From contig NC_071670.1 of assembly GCF_028554725.1 (NCBI RefSeq), forward strand, positions 28,762,001-28,826,000: a DNA stretch of 64,000 bases, read 5' to 3'. Both the position numbers and the translations under genes were made by a program. Source of the DNA: Zeugodacus cucurbitae (lineage: Eukaryota; Arthropoda; Insecta; Diptera; Tephritidae). Below are positions 1 to 12,840 of this stretch, piece by piece (position 1 is the first letter of the stretch; the number at the start of each line of letters is the position of its first letter). The notes under the pieces are model-generated. The model had not been told where the DNA came from. It made no database searches and saw only the letters and a program-made list of their open reading frames with translations.

Positions 1-460
1 TGTATGCGCTGGGACCGCGCACTTACTTCGAATCGTCGTTTAATCGATTCGATTGTGTCGTCATTAGTGGTTCGATATTCGAAGTTATATGGTCCGAAGT
101 GAAAGGCGGTTCATTCGGTTTATCCGTATTGCGAGCGCTACGTTTACTTCGTATCTTCAAAGTGACCAAATATTGGTCATCCTTGCGGAATCTTGTGATT
201 TCGTTGTTGAACTCGATGAGATCCATCATTTCACTATTGTTCCTGCTCTTCTTATTCATTCTAATATTTGCACTACTTGGCATGCAATTGTTTGGCGGGC
301 AATTTAGTTTTAAAAGCGGTACCCCCGAAACAAATTTCAACACATTCCCCATAGCCTTACTAACAGTCTTTCAAATTCTAACCGGTGAAGATTGGAATGA
401 AGTCATGTATCAGGGAATTAAATCGCAAGGTGGCTATAAGAAAGGAATGATTTATTCTGT
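1..460 (+). CDS. cac: cac exon: domain II S3-S4-S5 and pore (5' end outside window)
   Basis: The reading frame has codons starting at position 3 (YALGPRTYFESSFNRFDCVV). It carries IIS3, the IIS4 voltage sensor (SVLRALRLLRIFKVTKYW), the S4-S5 linker, IIS5 (SIISLLFLLFLFILIFALLG) and the P-loop ILTGEDWNEVMYQG, whose Glu is the domain II filter residue. The exon is open on the left: bases 1-2 finish a codon begun outside. It ends in phase 2 (GT of a Val codon) at a GTAAGT donor at 461. The next exon supplies one base and reads YFIVLVLFGNYTLLN, the start of IIS6. The EEEE-type filter motif makes this a calcium channel, not a sodium channel. Confidence 0.96.
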
Positions 461-3400
461 GTAAGTTGATCCAGCAGACGACTATTCGTTAAGCAACGTA
501 ACTCGTATATCCGTTCATTAGTTACTTTTTCTTGATTTTTCGTTCTATCCAAATTCAAACTTTACCTTGAATTGCTGGCTGTTTTAATCCCATAGCTTAC
601 TATTGAAATATACGCGATCGCAGAAGAGACAATTTCACTTATCATCTATACATTCGTTTATATATGTATCTATATGTTTTAATATTTATTTGCAATTTTT
701 CTTAGCTCGTCTGCATATGACTATCAGCTAGCCAATTGATTTCCACCTAAGCTCACTGCAAATTAAAATATTGTAAATTAATTTTCGTGTTTGTCACTCC
801 GGAGAACATTTGTTGCATTTAATATCTACATATAGCCAAATTAAAATAATTTATCGTGTTATGGATCAGTAATTTAAAAGATCGTTTAATGAACCTCAGA
901 AATGTTAGATTTTATTGGATACGTCTTTGAGTTGAACAATTTCAACCACCTTTCATGGTAGATTTTAGTGCAGGCTCCCAAATACACATAAATAAACAGA
1001 TGTATTCACTAATACTTCATTGTATTACTAAATAGCTAGTTTACAAGGAAGTGTTAGTCAATACCCAATGAAATGATATTTATCAATACGGTGGGATATC
1101 GAGCTTTCAAAATTATTATTGCTTCGCAAAACGAAAAGAAAAACAACGGCATACGAAACATTAAGTCCAATAATAATTTCCGAAAACGGCCCAGGTAAAA
1201 ACGTTACGATACTTATATGAATTATCAATCATGAATTTCATAAGGAAACCATATCTCGTGTTTGAAAGATAAGTAAGGGAGTTCGTGATTGCACCTATGT
1301 CGTAAGCACTCTTTGTTGTCGACCGTGCTTGAACGTCGAACCATTAATGTGGGCAAACTCTATAAAAACTTTAAGTTATCGGCAATATCCACTTGTCTAG
1401 GTATATTGCGCTGAATTTTCGAACGTTTGTACATCATTGCAAAGTGTTTGTAGAAACATTCAGAAAATTCAACTCTGAGAGGAATAAAAAATAGTATAAA
1501 TGAATTTAAATTATCTAGATGCTAGATTAAAACAGATTAAACGCGCTAATTTCTTAAAAATGTATACTCATAGTTGATTTAATTTTACATTTATTTTAAT
1601 AACATAACTCGTAAAAGCGTGCTCAATTTGGTTTATTCATATGTATGATATTATAAATTTAATAATTGAAACTATAAGTCACATATCATGCATTAATTGT
1701 ATCGCTTAACATTGATTTTAACAGATATTCTTGTGGTTGGCATTCTTATATTAAAGCATTATATTAAACAGTTACCAACTAAATCACTTTCAAAGAAAAC
1801 TACAGAACCATACAAATATTTGTATCGATAAAACTATGCGAATTACCTTACCACACATAGTAGCTTTCGAGACTTGCATCTAAAAATGGAAATCATGTAC
1901 TGCTTAGATAACTTTTCAGAATAGACACTTTGGTACTTTTTTTAATTTTTTACCACTTTATCGAGTTAACAACAGCGCGTCATTGGTGATACTAAGTGCA
2001 GCCAAGCCCTTCTTCACATTGTATTTCCAACGTAGTGGAGGTCTCCTCTGCCTCTGCTTCCACCAGCGGGTACTGCATCGAAAGCTGTCTAACCAAAAAT
2101 GGAGTGCTTTCGTCCATTCGGACTACACGACGTAGCAAGTATAGCCGCTGTCTTTTGTTTGATGACAGTAGATATTCCGTCTTGTCCTCGTTCTCTACCA
2201 GACCCTTTCGCTTTGTTTCCTTATCCAGTCTGGAGATTTTAATGTGGCGGGTCCCAAATCCTACGCACAACAGCAGAAGCGGACTTCGCTTTTTCACTTT
2301 ATCTCGTCCAAACAGATGTCTGGCTACCCAGCGGATACTTGGTCTAAGACCGGTAGTCGTGAGCTGCTTGAGCCATATGTAAAAGAATCGTACCTGGTCA
2401 CTCTCAGGTGAATGGCAGTCAGAAACTTTCCTCAATTACGTGAACTTCTACACATTACTCCATTCTCCAATTTTGTAATAGCTAATTAGTATTCAATACA
2501 AATACTAATACGAAAATAAATTGAATACATTATGATTTTCAAGTTTGGAAATTACTACCCTTAAAAATATTTAATCAATACTTAGTTTCACTTTATCAAA
2601 TCACATATTTGCTTTAATTATAGAAATATTCATCTCAACTTATGCCAGAGAATATTTGAAGAAAAACTGACGCTGGTGGATTAGTTTAAGCCGTCTTATA
2701 TTGAGCACGGTATTACGTGTCAAGCTAATATACGCTAAGCATATTAAAAAAATTCTTTGCACCATTTAAAATTACTCACTAAAATGTATCATAATATTAT
2801 TTTCATAATTTTAAGATATGCACACGGCAATTGCTTTCCTTTATTTGCTTTTGACATTTTAGTTGCACATATTCACCGAACGACTTTGAAATAACAAATA
2901 TTTATAAAAATGTCAGCTTTCACACAATTTTTTTTTCCATAGACAAATATAATGCGAGGCGAATAAGGGACAAGTTCGCAAATAACGTAGTTTATTTTAG
3001 CTGTTATATTATAAAAATATTGTTTATTTATTTTTTCAATTAATAGGAGTTCTTACTATCACCAAGCCCAAAATAATTAGTAATTTGACTTGTGTACACG
3101 TCCCGTAACTATCAGACAATTAGTTCGTGACTTATAACATCATGAGAGACGTCAGTACCACTGAAACCGATGAACACAGAGGCGAAGACGAAAATATCAA
3201 AAACTTCAAAACATGGTTTTGGTTCGTCCTGAAATGTGTGAGAATTTTCTACATTTCAGAGGAGTTTATAGCTAAATATAGCGTAGAAAATAAAAACATA
3301 CCGATCGGCGTAAGTTTAAAAATATTAGAAAGTAGACTACGGATTTGTAGAAAGCTAATTAAAACTTTTTTTATGAAAATATTTTTTATTAAAAATAGAA

Positions 3401-4889
3401 TACGTCAGACTTGTGTGAACGCTGACATCACTTTCTTACATATGTATATCATAGAAACTTGATTAACATATTATAATATTACAGAAACAAAATTTTAATG
3501 TAATATATGTTTTTTACATTAAAATTTAAATTAATGTTAAACAATTTATTTTTAAACTTCAAAAAACACATCGCGTTCAAACGTTTAGAACGCTGTTTAA
3601 AAAAAATATATTTTCAAGTGAAATAATTTGAAAAACACTTAAGGTGTTCAAGAAGATTTGAGAACAAAATATATTTTCATCTGACTGCATTGCATATTCA
3701 TTTAATTAAAGTATTGCTATCAAATGAAATTATATGAGGGATTTTAATCGAGTTCCTGCGAAAGCTCAATGTAAGCACTTTATATGTAGTTTGTATACGC
3801 GCTTTAAATACGTTTTGTTTTTATGTTTTCTACGCGATTTAGCACAAACGAAGCTTTGCTTAATTTACATATGTATGTAAGCTTTCTTATTCTAACTCAT
3901 ATCCGTTTATTTGCAAAGTGAAAAATATATGTATTGCTTGTACGATTCTATATATTGTAAAAACTATGTTAAGCAACTAATAAGAAAGTATAAAGAAAAC
4001 CTCTACAGTGATGTAAAGAACAGGAAGTTTGGCGTGTTTAACGTTAACGAACAAAGGAGAGTACCCAATCTCATATATTTACCATATGTAAATGAGCCAA
4101 ATCTATGCTATTGGTGCAGCAGCAAATATGTTATTGAAATGTTTAATTAGAAGAAAACTCACCTCTAAAAAAACTGTTTTCGAGTGAGTTTCACTGAAAG
4201 ATACATTAGTTCGAGACGTCATGAACGAAAGCAGAGAAAGCTGTTTTAACAGATAACTTTTACAATGACAAAGTTTTATGATGATAGTTCGCTTCATTTA
4301 TGACGACGCGGTACGTAAGCTGTTCGCTATACTATTTCTTGATGCTATTTGTAAATGCTGGTTGTGGATAAATTTCTCATAAATAGTCAATTTACTGCTG
4401 CACCAATAATATATGATCCCATAACTACCAGTTATCTCAAAATAATTCTCACACATTTTTAAAATTATACACGAAGTACACTACATTAATTATACATTAG
4501 CTCATTAAATTATTCATGAAAGTATTTATTTTCATTCAACCCCTGCACATTCGCAACACATGCTCACAGTTTTAAAAATCTCTTGATTAGTTATTAATAT
4601 ACTGAATAACTACTGAATGCATTTATACTTATTTAATTGTAAATAATTTAGTAAATTTTTTCATATAACATACAAGTTTATAGAAATATATATATAATAT
4701 TATGTGTAATATATTTATAGAAAAGTAATGACCACAGTTTTAACCTCTAACAAACTCTACTATGTCTCTTATGCTTTTTAAGCTGTATGTACGTTGCAAC
4801 AGACATTTCCAAAATTCACACATTTGTAAAACCTAAGAAACTGGCAAAAACTGCATTTTAAATTATATATTCTTTCTGAATCGCTGCAG
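461..4889 (+). other. Intron with a retrotransposon remnant; no other gene seen
   Basis: GTAAGT donor at 461, CTGCAG acceptor ending at 4889. It holds a non-LTR retrotransposon remnant at about 1992-2435 and otherwise AT-rich sequence with scattered TACATATGTATG-type tracts. A 111-codon open frame at 3127-3462 on the + strand lacks a recognisable family and good splice context, so I do not call it a gene. Confidence 0.8.
1992..2435 (-). mobile_element. Degenerate non-LTR retrotransposon fragment (RT C-terminal region)
   Basis: The minus strand reads peptides such as RQRLYLLRRVVRMDESTPF and VENEDKTEYLLSS, which resemble the C-terminal part of insect non-LTR reverse transcriptases (the 'RLRW.GHV.RMD' and 'EKTK.M..S' type motifs). 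The GC content is clearly above the surrounding intron. The motifs are out of their usual order and the frame covers only about 147 codons, so this is a rearranged, dead remnant, possibly two pieces joined. The open frame on the + strand over the same bases is a shadow. Family recognition is from memory of such elements, not from a search. Confidence 0.6.
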
Positions 4890-5225
4890 ATACTTTATCG
4901 TTTTGGTACTCTTCGGTAATTATACACTGTTGAACGTATTCTTGGCTATCGCTGTCGATAATTTAGCGAATGCCCAAGAATTAACAGCTGCCGAAGAGGA
5001 GCAAGTCGAGGAAGATAAGGAGAAGCAATTGCAGGAGCTTGAAAAGGAAATGGAGGCTCTTCAAGCAGATGGCGTTCACGTGGAGAACGGTGACGGCGCA
5101 ACATTGCCGAATAAGGCGAAAAGTAAAAAGAAAGAAGAGGAAAAGAAGGAGGAGGAAGAAGTGACGGAGGGTCCAAAACCAATGTTGCCATATTCATCTA
5201 TGTTTATATTATCACCAACGAACCC
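4890..5225 (+). CDS. cac: cac exon: IIS6 and II-III loop
   Basis: One base completes the split Val codon, then YFIVLVLFGNYTLLNVFLAI and AVDNLANAQEL give IIS6 and its cytoplasmic end. The rest of the exon is the II-III loop: runs of Glu/Lys (EEEQVEEDKEKQLQELEKE, KKKEEEKKEEEE), probably helical or coiled coil, ending PMLPYSSMFILSPTNP. The loop is only about 85 residues, far shorter than the vertebrate CaV2 loop that carries the synprint SNARE-binding site. The exon ends in phase 2 (CC of Pro) at a GTAATT donor at 5226; reading on hits TAA at once, so splicing is required. The next exon continues IRRGAHWVVN, the start of domain III. Confidence 0.96.
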
Positions 5226-6590
5226 GTAATTACATGTTTCAATTCAATGTTTGTGTGCAAGTGAATGCGTGTATGAAGAGTATTTAAATTTTGGGAGGTT
5301 AAGCATTTCATGCTTAAGAGCTCAAGAACTGTTTGAAAGAAATGGGGTAATCTTAATATGCTTCGAAGAACGCTGGTGTGTGCTCCTTGTGATCTCTTTT
5401 CTTATATACTAGTTGTAAGTGTATTTAAGTTATATTTTATTTTGATCGGTAGACATACGTAGCACTTTATAGAATATACTATATATGTATGTCTATGGCC
5501 TTCAGTCAGACTTAAGCGCTTTTATAGTTATACTATATTTATATTTGTTTTAAAAATTGAAATCCATTAATTGTCTCCCAAACACAGTGCCTTCTAGAAC
5601 CTCAACGGGCACAGAACTTGTGTTTTCTCACTTATATATGATCATATCTTTATTGATTTATTGTGACTCGTAAAGTTCAACTTCAGTATGGATAGTATAA
5701 TGACTTACATATGTCCACTCTTCAACATGATTTTCTTTCTAAATTCTTCTCAGCATTTCAATTTATAAAAAGATGTATCCTGACCATCTCGGGCTTCGGG
5801 GCAAAAGTTCAGAAATATGCGATTGTTATATTCGAAATAGTTTAAATTGATTTTTTTGACTAAGTAGTAGTTCGGAATTATTTCATATTTTCTATCTTTC
5901 TTTAAATATCTAAGTATTTTACATTAAGTTAAATATAATTTATACAATATAATAGTAAATTCTTTACTAAAGACATTAATCATTAAAAATTATCAATTAA
6001 ATTTAAGTAACTAACTTTACTGTACTTCTTATATTTATCTGTGTTTATATATCTAAACCAATATCTGACTAAATAATATTAACTCATAAATTTTTTCTCT
6101 TACATTTTTCCTTTTATTGTTTCATTAAATATGTAAACTTTTTTATTTAAAATTTTGGGTTTTTACATGCCATCATTTGCATTGCAAATCGCTTACATCA
6201 TGTCAATCACCAACATTTATTCATATGCTCAACAAACAAACTCACCAACAAAATGCTGAAAATATATCACCAATATCAAAAAAACTACCAAATACCTCAC
6301 TGCACCTCCCTAACGCTGCGCACCGCAAACAAAAATTTAATGCATATTCGGAAACTGCACAAAATGCATCAAAATCTTGAAAATGTGGATTCAACAACAA
6401 AATTATGCAAACCAATTTTAAAATGATTTGATCAAAATTAAACCAAACAACTACTGAACTGTTGTCCCACAAATGAACCAAAAAAATTGAAAATAAAAAA
6501 AATCGCAAAACAAAAACCTAAAACGGAAAACATTTGGAAAATGGATTGTGAAAAATAAATATGAATTTTGGAAAAAATTACGCCAAATAG
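5226..6590 (+). other. Intron ending in a 581-nt AG-free zone
   Basis: The first 780 nt are ordinary AT-rich intron. From 6008 to the acceptor at 6589-6590 there is no AG dinucleotide. Within this stretch, a T-rich block at about 6090-6123 looks like a polypyrimidine tract, yet it sits roughly 470 nt before the acceptor. The final 100 nt before the acceptor are A-rich, not pyrimidine-rich. No second coding exon was found. Confidence 0.8.
6008..6588 (+). promoter_or_regulatory. AG-exclusion zone with probable distant branch point, exon 6591
   Basis: I checked every base pair step: there is no AG from 6008 to 6588, and the next AG (6589-6590) is the acceptor. Nearby intron usually has two to four AG per 60 bases. 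A CTAAC branch-site match lies at 6011-6015 and a T/C-rich block at 6090-6123, so the branch point is probably around 470-580 nt from the acceptor. Known principle: the spliceosome tends to use the first AG downstream of the branch point, so such zones are kept AG-free. Branch-point position is inference. Confidence 0.75.
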
Positions 6591-7154
6591 AATACGCCGA
6601 GGCGCACATTGGGTTGTAAATTTGCGATATTTTGATTTTTTCATAATGATCGTCATCTCATTGTCATCGATAGCGTTAGCAGCCGAAGATCCTGTTCGTG
6701 AACATTCGTCACGAAACGAAATCTTGAATTATTTCGATTATGCATTTACCGGCGTATTCACAATAGAAATGTTACTAAAAATTGTAGATTTAGGCGTTAT
6801 ATTACATCCCGGCAGCTATTTAAGAGAATTCTGGAATATTATGGATGCTGTGGTCGTTGTATGCGCTGCTGTTAGTTTCGGTTTCGACATGAGTGGTAGC
6901 AGCGCTGGACAAAATTTATCAACCATCAAATCGTTGCGCGTACTGCGCGTTCTGCGACCATTGAAAACCATCAAGCGTGTACCAAAATTGAAAGCCGTCT
7001 TCGACTGCGTAGTGAATTCATTGAAAAATGTTGTTAACATTCTAATCGTGTACTTATTATTTCAATTTATATTTTCCGTAATTGGTGTACAATTGTTCAA
7101 TGGGAAATTTTTTTATTGTACGGACGAAAGTAAACATTCTTCCGAAGAGTGCCA
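6591..7154 (+). CDS. cac: cac exon: domain III S1-S5
   Basis: The first base completes Pro, then IRRGAHWVVNLRYFDFFIM begins domain III. It includes IIIS1, IIIS2 (FDYAFTGVFTIEMLLKIVD), IIIS3 (FWNIMDAVVVVCAAVSFGF), the IIIS4 sensor (IKSLRVLRVLRPLKTIKRV) and IIIS5 (ILIVYLLFQFIFSVIGVQLF), then part of the turret (FYCTDESKHSSEEC). It ends in phase 2 at a GTAAGT donor at 7155. The acceptor is a weak AAATAG with an A-rich approach, offset by the long AG-free zone before it. The start is fixed by phase: only AG at 6590 restores the frame from the II-III loop. Confidence 0.96.
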
Positions 7155-8420
7155 GTAAGTAAAACAAACTCTAATTATTTTTAAATTCTATTAATTTATA
7201 TTTTCTAATTTCGTTTACTTATTTTAATATTTTTTTTAGAACTCCACTTTATTTATTTATTAAACAATTTAATGTTTTATTACAGTTTTTAGACATTTCA
7301 TTTAGTTAAGTATACTGTTACAGTCTCAGTAGATGCAGTTAGTAATGTGCGTACAATTGTTCTTAATGTTTCCGCATATTCTATAAGAAATATTATATTC
7401 ATGCATTTTAGTAAAATACAAATACATTTGTATGTACATACATGTTTTCTGTAATATATCTACACCCAGCCATACTGTACACATATAAACATATATGTTT
7501 ACCTACAAAAAACAAAAGGATATACTCGTACATATGCCCTTTTCAATAATATATTTTCCCTTATATATATTTTAGAAAATATATCAAATAGAACTATATG
7601 TTTAGTTACCAGCTTTTTCTATTACTCCTCTATTGATTTCAGTCTATGAATTGAATATGTATGTATGTAGTCTTCATGTTGTCATTTAACTACAAGCCAA
7701 AAGCATTCAGCCAATCAAATTGCCGTAGATATGTTTTTTGAATACGAACTATTTGTGAAATCATGCTATGAAAAATGTATGCGTTAACTTAGAAACGCAA
7801 CGTTGGATATGTCAATACCTAACTGTAAAACGTTACTTTTTACTTATAAGTGTGTGTACTTTCCATTTACATATTCAATTTAGTTCCCAAAAACTACATT
7901 TTATTTTTGATTAAGTTGCTAATCCCCTTACTGGAGTTTTACATATTCGATATTTTCTTTATATACATATGTATATCTTGGAGTTAATTTTAGTGTTTTC
8001 GTAAAGTTTTCAGAAAATGTTTAAACACAATAGTTGCTAAGTATTTTGATAGATATCTAGTACTCACTAACGAATGATACAATCTTCATTATAATCTGAT
8101 GTAATTGTAATGGAATTTCTGAAAAATTCGTATTGCATTGATGTAGTCCAATAAACCAGAAAACTATACATCATTAAGAGATTACCTAAATTGTCTATTG
8201 GTATACTCCCAAAAAACTCAATTTTTGAAGAATTATTTGAAAGAACTTAATTCTTTATTCCGAAATTTATATAGTAAAGTGCATTTTCAATCATTAAAAA
8301 CAATTAAATTGTGATTTATTGATACATTAAAAGAGATTTCTATGCTTAAGTTACCACAGAGATTGTTTTGATACTGAAGCTGTAAATAATGCCACACTGA
8401 AGTTGTTGGAGTTGCCTAAA

Positions 8421-8915
8421 AGTGGCCATACACGATACACATGTATGTTCGATCGGTATGCGTTGGAAACTGATTTACTCGTGTATGGGCCTGTGCGCAT
8501 ACCAATCCATGTTCGCGAGAATGTTTGATTTTTTACGATCGGTGTGCATACATGTTAGTCGCGTATGGCGCTCTGTGCACACAATTGGTGATTTGGAGAA
8601 GAAAAAACGACGGAAAAAACAAAATTTGTTAAATTTGAAAACAAAAAAAGTGATTTTGTTCAAATAATTTATTGTCTAAATATAGACAAATATAAGAAAT
8701 TACATAATTACAAGATTTGTTAAATTTGAAAACAAAAAAAGTGATTTTGTTCAAATAATTTATTGTCTAAATATAGACAAATATAATAAATTACATAATT
8801 ACAAGAAGTGTTATTACATTATCCGCTTGTTCTCATTCATTAAAGAATGAGCGTAAAATGGATTTGTATGTCGTGTATGGCGAAACGATTTCATACAGAT
8901 CGAACACACATGTGT
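8421..8915. mobile_element. MITE-like element with inverted ends
   Basis: An 18-base motif ACACATGTATGTTCGATC at 8437-8455 recurs in inverted form at 8898-8915 with one difference. CCATACACG-type sequence occurs beside the left copy and, inverted, at about 8873-8882. The interior has no coding capacity. Clean target-site duplications were not identified, so the ends are approximate and the class is unknown. Confidence 0.45.
8624..8805. repeat. 91-bp tandem duplication, two copies
   Basis: The copies at 8624-8714 and 8715-8805 are identical by eye except for one base (ATATAAGAAAT versus ATATAATAAAT). Near identity indicates a recent event. It lies inside the MITE-like element. Each copy contains the small palindrome TTGTCTAAATATAGACAA. 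Confidence 0.9.
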
Positions 8916-11900
8916 TATCCTGTTTGTTTACTATAAAAATTTGGAGGTTGGATTGAATCAATGCAGTACAACTTACTAAATACTCGATACCTTCCCTATT
9001 CAAGCTTTTTATGACCTTGTACCAAGTACGACCTCTTCTTTATTATCCATATCGAAATTCATACACTATGAAACCAAAAGCGTAGGCTAAGTACGCAATT
9101 ATCAATACTTTATTATGGCCCTACGCTCCAATAGGAGTTTAAGGAGATTATATATATATTACAAAATAGTACGCAAAGGCATATAAGGTATATAGGTTTA
9201 TACAAGGTCAAAACAAAAAACATAGGCTTTCAAGTCAATTGAAAGATATGCGAGTATGAAAATGTTAAGAAAGTAGGACCTCTATCAGTAGGTATTTGAA
9301 CAAATGATTAGTACAGGGCTTGCCTTCCAAAGATATACCGAACCACAAAACATGTAGAAATGGCACAACCGCACTAGGTCAGGTGACACAGACACACCAT
9401 ACAAGCATTCAATAGAGCAATTCAATGCCTAAATGTGCAATAATCTTTAAAATTTCCCACACCTACCGTGGACTAAGGAGTGCGGGAGAACACTAAGAAA
9501 AGAGCCAATCTTTTGTGACCACTTTTGTCATAAAGAGAGCATATTTGGCACTTTTTAGGTTTTCTTGGCACTCGCTTAATACACCATCGATATATTTTTT
9601 TCAGTATAACTTTTAACACCTTTTTTTATAAAAAGCGTGCACAGATTAAACAGAATGTAAGAGTAGCATTTTAAAGTTTCCCGCCTTGTTTGTTTGTTTG
9701 ATTGTACGCCTACCAAACGTGGCACAATCACAGAAACAAAGGAGCGCAAATATAAAAAAAAAACATAAATGAGACAATGCAGAAAATCAAAAAAATCAAA
9801 AAACAAAAGTAAAAACCAGAGGAATTTAATAATAAAACGAGTATGGTCTTGCCCTAACAGCAGTCGTTTCAATAACTACTCATATGTTTATGCTTACCAG
9901 ACCTTACGCGATTCAAACCGAACAAAATTCAAAACTAAAGTCGAAGATTGCGTCATACATAAATATTTAATACCTACATATAATTGCATACATTTTTACT
10001 TATAACCGAATGTGTAACTTTTAATCATTTGTTTGCATTTTGTTATGGAGAAGAGAAGAGAGAAACAGACAAAACGATGAAACTGAAGCAGATGGAAAAG
10101 TGCAAAAATTCATTTTATTCAATTGGCTAACTCAACTTTTAACCAAAGAGTCCATATTACTGCCAGAAGATTTCTTAATAAGCTTTAATATTATTATTGT
10201 TGTAGCACGCGCTTAACAAGTACTCACAGCAAAGCAAAATTCAACACACGCTCCAACACGCATACACTTCCAATATATTGAAAACACGTTTGCAATAAAC
10301 CAAAAAAATATACTTCAGTACTTTACTCTAGGCTTCAATTTAATGCCAGGATTTTATGACATCTCAAAGAAATTGTTGGTCATACGTTTGAAATTGTTAT
10401 ACACCCACTCAATAATAAAGCATTGATAAACCTACAGGAACTAGTTGACCAACACAAAAAACCAAAACAAGTTTTTAGGTGATCGTAGTCCTACGCAGTA
10501 GCCAGTTCATTTCAGTTGAGGTCACGTTCAATTTGGAAAAAAGTTTTCCCATTTTAATTGATATTTTTTTTTTGGATATATGTACTTACGTAACTCTAAC
10601 CTGTTAATATATGTCTTTTTAATTTCTTATTCGTGTGTACCTCAACTGTTCTCCTAAATACATAAACTGTTGCCAAATTTTATATTTCTTTTGTGTTATT
10701 GTTGTTAATCTTACATACACTCACTCAAATGTAAAACACAAAGAATTTCCATATCTTGTTGTTTTAACTGTTTGCCTTCGTGTGCAATGAACTTTATAAA
10801 GAAAAGTATATTTTTACGTATCCACGTCTGTGTGTGTTTGTAGCAGAAGTATCAGCTCCATCATAACAGTATAAATAGCTCGATTGCCATACAATTCAAA
10901 CAATCTCAAGAGCTTTTTATGAAAAATATACTTTTCAAGTATTTAATGAAGTCATTCCAAAAGCCAAAATTATTAAATATATTTAAAGTTGGGACATTTC
11001 CATTTACTCGTCTCAAGTGTAAATACTTTTCTTTTTCAAAATTTTTATAAAAATAAATAGCTTTTTATCTATTTTATTTTTCAAGAATTTTCTTGTTATT
11101 AGTCAATTAGGAAGTTAGTGTATAAGAGTGAGCTAGATATTGTAATATTTGTAAATACTCGTACATAGAAATTTCTTTTCTAGTTAGAAATTACCATCCT
11201 TTATGTGTAGGTGGGAAGCCACTTTTTGTTGGGCACAGTTGTATATATACATATATAATATGTACAGGAAACTCAATTATTTTTAAACTTTTTTCACATA
11301 TTTCTTGCAGAATCTTAAGCGTAGCACAGGACCACCTCTCTTTTTCATATAAATGGCCAACAGTAGGAGCTAAAATAAGATGAAATAAGATGATTGAGAG
11401 CCAAACACAGGAATTTTAATTTGCATATCTAAACTCATTCACAGATTTAGTCAAATTTCAAATTTGCATTATCGAAGTTTAATAAGAAAGTGTGCATAGG
11501 AAAGCTTATTCAAAGCTTTAGCGCATTTATTTCAGTTTGCAAGAAAGTTTTCACAGATAGGCTTATTCAAAGGTAATATCTTTTATAGATTAATGTTTGA
11601 CAAATCCTTTAGGAGCTCGTGCAGTAGTAAAAAGCTGTTAGAGAGTTTCAAAGTTTTGAATGAATAGAAAGAATAGGTAGAGCTTCAAACAAATTTGTTT
11701 TAGAATAACCACAACATTTGTTATTAAACTCGACAGCTGTATTGCCCTTAGTCAAAACAATTAAGACAAACAAAAAATTTAAAATAAAAGATTATTACTA
11801 CTATCGTTAGTTTATTTTTAGATATAATCAAATCTACATAAAAAGAGAGCTTCTTGCCAATTTTTAGTGTATTACATCATAGTAGCCTAAGTGGATCTCT

Positions 11901-12261
11901 TATTCCTTTTTAGGTAGTTTTGATTGCGGTAGATTTTTGTATCTACGTACTATGCATTTTCTACATTATTATGTTGCTGATATCAATTTTGTAACATTTA
12001 CTATTTCTTTACGCCTAAATGACTTTATTTTCCCTATATGAGAATATGGTTGGTGTATGCTTTGCAAACAAGAATTAAAGAGAACGCACATACACATGAA
12101 AACATACAAAATTACATTTACATATATCCCCTTGCCCTTCGCCCAGTCCTTGCTATAACTGTGCTGTGCGCTACTTTGTAACAGCTTGTCAGCGGTAAAC
12201 TGAGCTTTCACTAAACAGCAAAGCTTTCCTGAAACTCTCAAACTTATCACAACCACTCTCG

Positions 12262-12300
12262 CCTATCGCTTTCACTTTCACTCTCACTTTCACTATCACT
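12262..12300. repeat. CTTTCA simple repeat
   Basis: Imperfect hexamer repeat of CTTTCA/CTCTCA type, followed by a T run. It is an ordinary intronic microsatellite about 200 bases before the III pore exon. Confidence 0.7.
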
Positions 12301-12500
12301 TTTTTTGCATATCTTCTGTTTATACTTACTAACCATTCTTAATAAGTTGTGATTATTTGTTATTTTGAACATTTGTCTTTTATTTCAATTTGTTAGTTTT
12401 TTTACTTAATTTTTATTGTAAAAAAAAAAAAACATTTAGAAATGAGCAAATATACAAACTTTTTCAACCCAATCGTAAATTCTTAAAAAAACCAATCAAG

Positions 12501-12644
12501 GGGTTACTATTTTAAATATGAGGAGGACGAGTTACTTCCAAAGCAGGAGGAGCGCATTTGGCGGCCGCGGAGCTTTCACTACGACAATGTAGCGGCGGCA
12601 ATGCTAACGCTTTTCGCCGTGCAAACCGGCGAGGGATGGCCACA
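12501..12644 (+). CDS. cac: cac exon: domain III turret and pore
   Basis: One base completes Gln; then GYYFKYEEDELLPKQEERIW, HYDNVAAAMLTLFAVQTGEG and WP follow. The Glu of TGEGWP is the domain III filter residue. The exon ends in phase 2 (CA of Gln) at a GTAAGC donor at 12645, with a 196-nt intron following. Acceptor AATCAAG at 12499-12500 is fixed by phase. The exon is GC-richer than its surroundings, as expected for coding DNA. Confidence 0.95.
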
Positions 12645-12840
12645 GTAAGCAAAACATCTGAACACTAACTTTATAATATATATTAATATTATTGTCGTAT
12701 ATTGCGAAGGTATTTAGTCACAAGTAGATCTCTTATTATTGCTACTAACTAGATGATTTATGCACATTTATTATATAATATGTATATAAAATTGAATAAA
12801 AGCCAATTAATTGATATAATAAATATTCAAAATTTAATAG

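Larger units (their letters stand above)
7155..12500 (+). other. Intron with MITE-like insertion; otherwise featureless
   Basis: 5.3 kb of AT-rich intron between the IIIS5 and III pore exons. It holds a palindromic, MITE-like element at 8421-8915 with a 91-bp tandem duplication inside it, and a CTTTCA-type simple repeat at 12262-12300. Other open frames (for example 9576-9872 minus and 11969-12256 minus) have no recognisable domains and are taken as chance. Confidence 0.75.

Noticed and set aside
1996..2382. 128-codon + strand frame
   Set aside because: Shadow of the retrotransposon remnant read on the minus strand.
3127..3462. 111-codon open frame on the + strand in the first intron
   Set aside because: No family recognised, non-ATG start at the stated end, AT-driven Lys/Ile/Phe composition in the second half; no splice context tying it to cac.
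6177..6380. 67-codon + strand frame before the domain III exon
   Set aside because: Also inside an AG-free zone; A/C-rich composition, no phase-compatible splice sites.
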